Positions 1 to 4,968 of a stretch of DNA of 5,732 bases are shown here, in pieces (positions within the stretch are counted from its first letter, which is position 1; each line of letters starts with the position of its first letter). The stretch spans positions 1 to 5,732 of the forward strand of contig CAIRTT010000081.1 of the NCBI GenBank assembly GCA_903881535.1. Direction: 5' to 3'. A program made the translations under genes and the position numbers. A model generated the notes under the pieces. It saw only the letters and a program-made list of their open reading frames with translations. It was not told the origin of the DNA and searched no databases. Source of the DNA: an uncultured Armatimonadota bacterium (GTDB taxonomy: Bacteria > Armatimonadota > Armatimonadia > Armatimonadales > Armatimonadaceae).

Positions 1-239
1 AGATCATTGTGATCGACCAGCCAACGCGCGGACTTGACCGGGCTGCGGGCGCCGGGATCACTCAGAAACTTCTCGCAAAGTCCCTCCAAACAGGCACGGC
101 TATCCTCGTGTATTCCGATGACCTTACATTTCTGATAAACACCTGCGACACGATTAGTGTGGTTTCAAATGGTCAGCTTGTCCAAACCAGACCATCCACA
201 GAATGGACTGAAAAAACACTTGTCGAGGCGATTGTGTAG
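1..239 (+). CDS. ABC transporter ATP-binding protein, C-terminal end only (nucleoside/simple-sugar type)
   Basis: This is the last 78 codons of a gene entering from the left; the frame runs from base 3 and stops with TAG at 237-239. The opening residues IIVIDQPTRGLD are a Walker B strand followed by the D-loop of an ABC ATPase. The run QPTRGLD is typical of the second nucleotide-binding domain in the double-ATPase subunits of Bmp-type uptake systems (NupO/YufO, RfuB). Gln occupies the usual catalytic Glu position, and the switch-loop region reads YSDDL, with Asp where His is expected; both are, from memory, common in this degenerate second domain. The tail 'CDTISVVSNGQLV' is the usual closing strand. 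The product would sit on the cytoplasmic face and power the two permeases that follow. The domain start, Walker A and signature motif lie outside the window, so the substrate cannot be told. A GTG at 9 is internal, not a start. Confidence 0.88.
   Translation, partial: IIVIDQPTRGLDRAAGAGITQKLLAKSLQTGTAILVYSDDLTFLINTCDTISVVSNGQLVQTRPSTEWTEKTLVEAIV
225..228 (+). promoter_or_regulatory. Ribosome binding site for the first permease
   Basis: GAGG lies 10 bases before the GTG at 239, inside the last codons of the ATPase gene. It supports the GTG start, which shares its first G with the upstream TAG stop (TAGTG, 237-241). This is the clearest Shine-Dalgarno match in the window and implies translational coupling. 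Confidence 0.5.
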
Positions 240-1213
240 TGAAGCCCACGAAAACATTGTTTGCCCTGATAGGCGTTGCGCTTGCAGCATTCGCACTCTT
301 GCGTCTGCAGCCGGATGTCGTCAACATCGCCTTTGGCTCGCCAATGGCCATCTTACGGTTTCTAACGATTGCCACCCCCTTGCTGATCGCCGGATTAGGA
401 GTACATGCCTGTCTGGCTACGGGGCGAATACTCATTGCAGGAGAAGGCATATACGCGGCTGGTGGACTTACGGTAGCCATCGTTGGGACCTCTCTCTCAA
501 ACACCCCGCTCGGGCTCTGGGCTGGGCTAACCCTAGCCTTTGCCATCGGTGGATGCGTTGGCCTCCTCATCAGCTGGCTTAGGGAGAACAAAGGTGTTCA
601 CGAAGTCATCAGTGGACTCTTGTTGAACTACATCTTTCAGCTTCTAACCCGTTATTTGGCAAATGGACCCTTCCGAGACCCTACTTCAGATGCGCCTCAC
701 ACCCGAGAATTGCCTTGGACATTACCTCTGCTGTATCCAGGCTCTGATCTCAATATCGGACTTGTATTCGGGTGCATCTTGATGGCAGCTTACATTTATG
801 TCTTCCACAAAACCGTTATGGGTCGCTTCATACGGTCTTTGGCGACAACGGATGGCGTAGCAAATGTTGCAGGGCTTCCTCCAAAGCGAACGCGCATTAT
901 CGTGATGGTTGTGTCAGCAGGCATTATTGGACTTGTTGGCGCGATTTCTATCGGTTCAGCTGGGCCATTTAGGAGGTTCCCTGCTGACTTTTACGGAAGC
1001 GGTGTAGGATTTGATGGCCTCATTGTTGGTTTACTAGCAGGACCAAGTGCTTGGTTGCTCCTTCCATCCATCCTATTGATCGCCTGTTTGTCACACCTCT
1101 CCGATGCCTTATCTCTTGCAACATCTCTTCCCCGCCAAGTTGGATCGCTTATTGGAGCACTGTTGTTTCTCATTGCCGCAACGTTACGCTACAGAAAGCA
1201 ATCCCGGCCCTAA
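239..1213 (+). CDS. ABC transporter permease, BPD_transp_2 family (NupP/YufP/RfuC-like)
   Basis: The 324-residue protein is very hydrophobic, with about eight or more likely membrane segments (for example near residues 7-22, 42-60, 72-86, 92-113, 172-188, 219-240, 258-285, 299-316). It would form half of the inner-membrane channel of a Bmp-type importer of nucleosides or related small molecules. Family marks are 'ATPLLIAGLGV' (45-55), the conserved KGVHEVISGLLLNYI (118-132) followed by 'YLANGPFRDP', a cytoplasmic coupling loop KTVMGRFIRSLATT (191-204) and GFDGLIVGLLAG (258-269), which corresponds to the usual GFDGIAVALLG. The segment TGRILIAGEG (61-70) has lost the NIG of the usual FNIGAEG. 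The GTG start overlaps the upstream TAG by one base and has GAGG 10 bases ahead. Length is slightly below the roughly 350 usual for NupP-like proteins. Family assignment is firm; the substrate is unknown. Confidence 0.88.
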   Translation: MKPTKTLFALIGVALAAFALLRLQPDVVNIAFGSPMAILRFLTIATPLLIAGLGVHACLATGRILIAGEGIYAAGGLTVAIVGTSLSNTPLGLWAGLTLAFAIGGCVGLLISWLRENKGVHEVISGLLLNYIFQLLTRYLANGPFRDPTSDAPHTRELPWTLPLLYPGSDLNIGLVFGCILMAAYIYVFHKTVMGRFIRSLATTDGVANVAGLPPKRTRIIVMVVSAGIIGLVGAISIGSAGPFRRFPADFYGSGVGFDGLIVGLLAGPSAWLLLPSILLIACLSHLSDALSLATSLPRQVGSLIGALLFLIAATLRYRKQSRP

Positions 1214-1237
1214 ACACATGAAAGGTACATTGCAAGG

Positions 1238-2056
1238 ATGACCCTCATTCCATGGCTTTCTGCGACGACCAATCTTGGACTCCCGGTAATGCTGGCTGCG
1301 ACAGGTGGCCTCATCTGTGAAAAGTCAGGGACGGCTGCCCTGTTTCTTGAAGGCACGATGCTGACGGCTGCATTTATCGCCATTCGGACTGGCGGCGGGG
1401 TCACCGGCCTGATCTGCGGACTGGCTGCAGGCGTTGCCGTAACCAGCTGTCACTACCTGCTTGTCAACCGGGCAAATGTCAAGGATGTCATAGCCGGCGT
1501 TGGACTCAACATGCTGGCACTTGCTGCAACATCATTTTGTGAGCGTATTGCTCCATCTGCAGAAAGTGTTCCGACACTATCCACAACATCAGGTGTTCTT
1601 GTCGCGTCCGCCTGTTTGGCAATTCTGATAGCGTGCCTTGCAAATCCGAGGATTCGTTTACGACTTGACATCATAGGTGAATCAGCCTTACAGGCCCAGA
1701 TATTTGGCATCAACACATCACGAGTCAAGCTGTTAGCACATATCACAGCTGGAGCACTTGCGGGCATCGGCGGAGCTCTGCTACCGCTGATGGGTATCGG
1801 CACATTTGTCGAGAACATGACAAATGGTCGTGGCTATCTGGCGCTTGCGGCTATTGTGTTCGGACGGTGGGACCTTGGAGCCGTTATTGCTGCATCGATT
1901 GCTTTCGCAGCACTGGATGCACTCCAACTTGTTGCATCCACACAAGGCATAAAGGCAGATGCCGATCTGCTTTCGATGATGCCCTACCTCGCCGGTCTTA
2001 TCGCCCTCGTAGTGAGAACGAAACGCACCGCCGGCCCGGCTGAGTTATCAAAGTAG
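1238..2056 (+). CDS. ABC transporter permease, BPD_transp_2 family (NupQ/YufQ/RfuD-like)
   Basis: This 272-residue membrane protein is the second, non-identical channel subunit of the same importer. Recognisable family segments are 'LPVMLAATGGLICEKSG' (15-31, usually GGLLSERAG), LEGTML (37-42), 'VKDVIAGVGLNMLA' (81-94), the coupling loop IGESALQAQIFGINTSRVK (146-164, usually GE.P.AA...GI), 'AGALAGIGGALL' (171-182) and NMTNGRGYLALAAIVFGRW (193-211), which is a near-perfect match to the family. The usual NIGLEG is changed to ALFLEG. At 272 residues it is somewhat short for the family (about 300); the region between NMLA and IGES appears reduced. It starts 24 bases after the first permease ends. 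ATG 1238 is chosen because the protein aligns from its first residues; AAAGG at 1221-1225 is 12 bases upstream and AAGG touches the ATG, so the ribosome site is not ideal. It is the last clear gene of the operon. Confidence 0.86.
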   Translation: MTLIPWLSATTNLGLPVMLAATGGLICEKSGTAALFLEGTMLTAAFIAIRTGGGVTGLICGLAAGVAVTSCHYLLVNRANVKDVIAGVGLNMLALAATSFCERIAPSAESVPTLSTTSGVLVASACLAILIACLANPRIRLRLDIIGESALQAQIFGINTSRVKLLAHITAGALAGIGGALLPLMGIGTFVENMTNGRGYLALAAIVFGRWDLGAVIAASIAFAALDALQLVASTQGIKADADLLSMMPYLAGLIALVVRTKRTAGPAELSK

Positions 2057-2128
2057 TGACATCTGCGCTTGCATTATCGCGTCAACAACGCATATCCAGT
2101 ATAGCGGTCCAGTATCCGTCTTTTCGTT
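2057..2128. other. Short spacer between convergent genes
   Basis: These 72 bases separate the end of the permease operon (+) from the end of the signal peptidase gene (-). I see no strong GC stem followed by a T run in either direction. The only structures are an 8-base direct repeat TCCAGTAT (2095-2102 and 2108-2115) and a weak 4-base stem CCGT/ACGG (2116-2119 with 2131-2134). An open frame continues through it on the + strand, beginning with a GTG that overlaps the permease stop. Confidence 0.6.
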
Positions 2129-3058
2129 CTACGGAATTCGCAAGAGCTGAACCCGGTTCAACGGGAACCAAATGGCCTGTGCTTTGCCTACAATACGGCT
2201 GGTTTCAAGTGCTCCCCACATATGGCTGTCATGTGAAAAGTTGCGGTTATCACCGAGCATAAAGACTTCATCCTTGCCAATAGTAAGGAGAGGAAGCACA
2301 TAATCAGGGTCTTCCCGTGTGTAAGTCTCGGCCGCTAACTTTCCATTGATCAGGGTACGCCCAGGGATAATTTTCAGCTCTTTGCCAGCATCGATCAGCT
2401 GCTGCGCCATCGTCACTGTCAGTGATGAACCATTTGCCTTGACATAATCTTGCAGCTTTGTCTTCAGCAGAGTTTGGAAATCACCAATGCTCACAGGTGC
2501 GCCAGCATCAATACTTACGCCCGTTTCAAGGAACTTTACTGAGCCTTCTTGCGATGTGAGAATTTCACGTAACAAGCGATGCCAATCCATTCCAGTCATG
2601 GCGATTGCATCTATCTCCCGGTCGCCGGCGAAGATCTTTGGTGGCTGCACTTCAATCGTGTCGCCTTCGATTGCGACGCAGCGCTTGATAAAGTCCAGTT
2701 TCTTACCGCTGGTAGCTGTTGGTGGAGCATCGAAGACAATAATGTCTCCCCGCATCGGCTTACCAAGACGATACGTAATGCGATCGACAACGAGCCGATC
2801 ATTCACCAGAAGGGTGTTCACCATTGACTCTGTCGGGATGTAGAACGCCTGTGCCACAAACGGACGGATAATCAGGAAAGCCAGTGCAAGGACAAATGCG
2901 CAGGTATCACAAAGATCACAAACGCCACGTGCGAATGGATGGTCCGTCTTTTTGAAAACAAACCTAAAAAAAGTTGCCCCAGCAATCACAGCGATAATGA
3001 CTGGCAGGGGTAAGTTTGCTATTTGGTCAGTGATAGGGGTTGGTGCTTGGTCATTCAT
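2129..3058 (-). CDS. lepB: Type I signal peptidase (leader peptidase), with a large insertion
   Basis: This membrane-bound serine protease removes signal peptides from exported proteins on the outer side of the cytoplasmic membrane. The 309-residue product has two hydrophobic stretches (about 17-34 and 53-70), then box B 'FYIPTESMVNTLLVNDRLVV' with catalytic Ser78, box C/D 'MRGDIIVF' and FIKRCVAIEGD with general-base Lys125, and box E LGDNRNFSHDSHMWG (268-282). The DSH ending replaces the DSR of many bacteria; from memory DSH is normal in cyanobacterial and plastid enzymes, so activity is expected. About 145 residues separate Lys125 from the GDN box, against about 63 in Bacillus SipS and about 135 in E. 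coli LepB; the extra part (about 145-235) looks largely helical and charged. The ATG overlaps the end of the kinase gene by 8 bases and has no strong ribosome site, so translation is probably coupled. Confidence 0.95.
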   Translation of the reverse strand: MNDQAPTPITDQIANLPLPVIIAVIAGATFFRFVFKKTDHPFARGVCDLCDTCAFVLALAFLIIRPFVAQAFYIPTESMVNTLLVNDRLVVDRITYRLGKPMRGDIIVFDAPPTATSGKKLDFIKRCVAIEGDTIEVQPPKIFAGDREIDAIAMTGMDWHRLLREILTSQEGSVKFLETGVSIDAGAPVSIGDFQTLLKTKLQDYVKANGSSLTVTMAQQLIDAGKELKIIPGRTLINGKLAAETYTREDPDYVLPLLTIGKDEVFMLGDNRNFSHDSHMWGALETSRIVGKAQAIWFPLNRVQLLRIP

Positions 3059-4136
3059 CTTTGGGATCCGGGTCTACAGCATACGGTTCGGGTTCCGATA
3101 TTGGCAACCTCACCGTAAAAGTTGACCCTACTCCAAGCTCACTTTTGACAGTAATCGTCCCCATATTTGCTTCGACAATATGCTTTACGATAGAAAGACC
3201 CAGCCCGGTTCCACTCGTCGTGCTTCCTTGGTCGTTTACCATCTTACGCGCACGATCGGCACGCCAAAACCGCTCAAAGATACGCTCTGTATCCTCAACC
3301 AACATCCCGATACCTGTGTCAGCTATTGACAGTGTCGCATCCTGGCCGACTTGAGCACACGTGACATGCACGGACCCACCCTGAGATGTGTACTTAATGC
3401 CATTGTCAATCAGATTGAACACAACCTGATCCAATTCCGAGTAGTCAGCGCAAATAAAGACGTAGGATTCTGGCAGGGATAGTTTGTAGTGCACACCTCT
3501 GCGATCGGCAACGGATGCCAATCTGTCATACACATCCTGGACAACATCGCGCAAGTCAAAGTGTCCTAGAGAACGTACTGTCGACTCGGCGCGGGTGAGT
3601 AAAAGTAAATCCTCGGAGAGTCGAACAAGCCGGTCTACCTCTTTGATGATTGTCCCAAGAAAGCGCTCGGACATCACAGGGTCATTGATTGCACCGTAGT
3701 TGAGCGTCTCCGCTAGCGCCCGAATGCTTGCAAGTGGCGTACGAAGCTCATGGCTTACATTTGCAACAAAATCAGTCCGTACGGTACGCAGGTGCTCGAT
3801 ATCGGTAAGGTCTGAGAAAAACAGCGCGACAAGTGAAGACGAATCGCTTCCACTACTGACGGCCCTAACCTCATACGTGCGGTCTTTCGTAGACCGGATG
3901 ATGATTGATATCGGACCAGCTTGCCCGGACCGAATTGCCTTCTTTGCAATCTCATCCAGCTGTTTGTTTCGAGTTATTGCCAGCAGCGATTTGCCGGCAA
4001 ATCCTTTAACACGTTTTTTATCAAGTGAAAACAAAGCCTGAGCATGCTTGTTGATATGTCGAATATCACGCTTATTATCAACAACAAGAAACGGAACATC
4101 GAGAGCATCGGAAAGCCATGTCCATCCTGGCCTCAT
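3051..4136 (-). CDS. PhoR-like sensor histidine kinase, PAS-HisKA-HATPase, no visible membrane segment
   Basis: The 361-residue kinase should autophosphorylate on His and pass phosphate to the regulator encoded just upstream. Residues about 8-115 look like a PAS domain ('LDVPFLVVDNKRDIRHINKH' is the typical opening). HisKA contains DFVANVSHELRTPLASI with phospho-acceptor His129. The ATPase domain has the N box NLIDNGIKYT (241-250), G1 DTGIGM (273-278), F box FERFWRADRAR (288-298) and G2 GTGLGLSIVKHIV (309-321), so all catalytic motifs are intact. The order and sequence fit the PhoR/SphS group. Unlike E. coli PhoR there is no N-terminal transmembrane helix, and the protein begins only about 10 residues before the PAS domain. 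The ATG lies in an ATGA overlap (4133-4136) with the regulator gene; no longer start is needed. The C-terminus is acidic and proline-rich. The signal is inferred as phosphate only by family resemblance; no pst or phoU gene is present. Confidence 0.9.
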   Translation of the reverse strand: MRPGWTWLSDALDVPFLVVDNKRDIRHINKHAQALFSLDKKRVKGFAGKSLLAITRNKQLDEIAKKAIRSGQAGPISIIIRSTKDRTYEVRAVSSGSDSSSLVALFFSDLTDIEHLRTVRTDFVANVSHELRTPLASIRALAETLNYGAINDPVMSERFLGTIIKEVDRLVRLSEDLLLLTRAESTVRSLGHFDLRDVVQDVYDRLASVADRRGVHYKLSLPESYVFICADYSELDQVVFNLIDNGIKYTSQGGSVHVTCAQVGQDATLSIADTGIGMLVEDTERIFERFWRADRARKMVNDQGSTTSGTGLGLSIVKHIVEANMGTITVKSELGVGSTFTVRLPISEPEPYAVDPDPKDE

Positions 4137-4834
4137 GGTTGGAACTTATAGCCGATTCCCCGGAGGGTCAGCAGGTGAACCGGCTTGGATGGCTCTGGCT
4201 CTACCTTTTCACGTAGCCAACGAATATGGACATCGACAGTTCGCTCATCAACAACAGACTCACCGCCCCAGATGCGCTCTAGCAGAACAGACCGCTCAAA
4301 AACACGCCCTGGGTGTGTGACCATTAATGCTAGGACTTCAAACTCTTTACGGGATAGCTTGATCTCGCGTCCATTGATCGCAACAGACCGTTTATCTGTG
4401 TCAATCGTCATCCCGAGCGACGCAGAAACTAGCAGATCGGTTGCTGGGTTCTCATCAGATGCAGTTCTAGACCGGCGCAGAAGTGCCTTCACGCGAGCGA
4501 TCAGTTCCCGGGTTGCAAATGGTTTGAGGACATAGTCATCGGCTCCAAGCTCGAACCCTAGGACACGATCTGATTCTGCAATCCTTGCGGTCAGCATGAT
4601 GATTGGAACATTGCTCCCCTGTTGGCGAATCAATCGGCATACATCGAAGCCGGAACCCTGCGGAAGCATTACATCCAATAGAATAAGGTCAGGCTTTTCT
4701 TCCTTAAATATTCTTAATGCATCATCTGCATCTGCGGCCGTAACAGTAACATAACCAGCCTGACGTAGATTATAGGAAATAACCTCCGAAAGAGTCGGCT
4801 CGTCGTCAACGACAAGTATTTTGGCATCATTCAT
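4133..4834 (-). CDS. Two-component response regulator, OmpR/PhoB family
   Basis: The 233-residue DNA-binding regulator has a receiver domain (about 4-118) and a winged-helix output domain (about 135-232). The acidic pocket is Asp10/Asp11, the phospho-acceptor is Asp54 in LILLDVMLP, and the switch residues are Thr82 ('IIMLTAR') and Lys104 in 'DDYVLKPF'. The C-terminal half has 'LSRKEFEVLALMVTHPGRVFERSVLL' and the recognition-helix region VDERTVDVHIRWLREKVE (195-212), ending with 'LLTLRGIGYKF', all standard for PhoB-type proteins. It is first in a three-gene - strand operon with the kinase and signal peptidase, overlapping the kinase by 4 bases. MNDAKILVVDDE is the normal start for the family. 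No Shine-Dalgarno sequence precedes the ATG at 4834. Its closest resemblance is to PhoB/PhoP/SphR, but the regulon cannot be read from the protein, so no symbol is given. Confidence 0.94.
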   Translation of the reverse strand: MNDAKILVVDDEPTLSEVISYNLRQAGYVTVTAADADDALRIFKEEKPDLILLDVMLPQGSGFDVCRLIRQQGSNVPIIMLTARIAESDRVLGFELGADDYVLKPFATRELIARVKALLRRSRTASDENPATDLLVSASLGMTIDTDKRSVAINGREIKLSRKEFEVLALMVTHPGRVFERSVLLERIWGGESVVDERTVDVHIRWLREKVEPEPSKPVHLLTLRGIGYKFQP

Positions 4835-4868
4835 CGAATTGATTGTTGCATTGCATTGATAGCACAGT

Positions 4869-4887
4869 CGTTAACCAAAGATTAACG
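4869..4887. promoter_or_regulatory. Candidate PhoB/OmpR-type operator (direct repeat and palindrome)
   Basis: Read on the - strand, the site is GTTAATC, four bases, GTTAACG: two similar 7-base half-sites with an 11-base period, the spacing known for PhoB boxes and other OmpR-family sites. The TTAAC core resembles the cyanobacterial SphR consensus as I remember it. The same bases form a perfect 6-base inverted repeat CGTTAA/TTAACG (4869-4874 and 4882-4887). The site is 35 bases from the regulator start and overlaps the likely -35 region of the opposite gene. Binding by the adjacent regulator is inferred, not shown. Confidence 0.4.
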
Positions 4888-4900
4888 AAAACACTATATT
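4871..4900 (+). promoter_or_regulatory. Possible promoter for the ATPase gene
   Basis: TTAACC (4871-4876, 4 of 6 matches to TTGACA) and TATATT (4895-4900, 5 of 6 matches to TATAAT) are separated by 18 bases. The -35 part lies inside the repeat element, so a regulator bound there would affect this promoter. A sigma-70-like consensus is assumed for the organism. Confidence 0.3.
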
Positions 4901-4968
4901 GCCATCTTTTTGAACTCTGTGGGATATTGAACCAGCGACGCCTTGTTAGCGTCTATCAACCCCGGCTC

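Larger units (their letters stand above)
4835..4968. promoter_or_regulatory. Divergent promoter region between the regulator operon and the pilus/secretion ATPase
   Basis: These 134 bases separate two divergently read genes and must hold promoters for both. They are visibly A+T-richer in the middle (about 4880-4915). They contain a repeat element at 4869-4887, a TATATT at 4895-4900, a TTGCA tandem (4846-4858) near the regulator start, and a 5-base GACGC/GCGTC stem (4937-4941 with 4949-4953) in what would be the ATPase leader. Neither gene has a good ribosome binding site at its most likely start. Confidence 0.6.

Noticed and set aside
1..20. ATPase possibly inactive because of Gln in place of catalytic Glu after Walker B
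   Set aside because: QPTRGLD is usual in the second ATPase domain of this transporter type, so it is a family feature, not damage.
154..591. Long open frames on both strands (154-591 - and 157-582 +) over the ATPase/first permease
   Set aside because: Both overlap clearly coding permease sequence and give low-complexity, family-free proteins; they are shadows.
1453..1818. 121-codon frame on the - strand
   Set aside because: Antisense to the second permease, whose family motifs fix the real frame.
2095..2134. 8-base direct repeat and weak 4-base stem as a bidirectional terminator
   Set aside because: The repeat is direct rather than inverted, the stem is short with an 11-base loop, and no proper T run follows.
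2625..2635. Signal peptidase possibly inactive because of DSH instead of DSR in box E
   Set aside because: DSH is, from memory, normal in cyanobacterial and plastid enzymes, and Ser78 and Lys125 are intact.
2487..2843. 118-codon frame on the + strand
   Set aside because: Antisense to the signal peptidase across its catalytic Lys region; no recognisable domain.
3700..4041. 113-codon frame on the + strand
   Set aside because: Antisense to the kinase PAS/HisKA region; serine/arginine-rich shadow composition.
4846..4858. TTGCA tandem repeat as a CRISPR or microsatellite
   Set aside because: Only two and a half units of five bases; too short to mean more than local bias.
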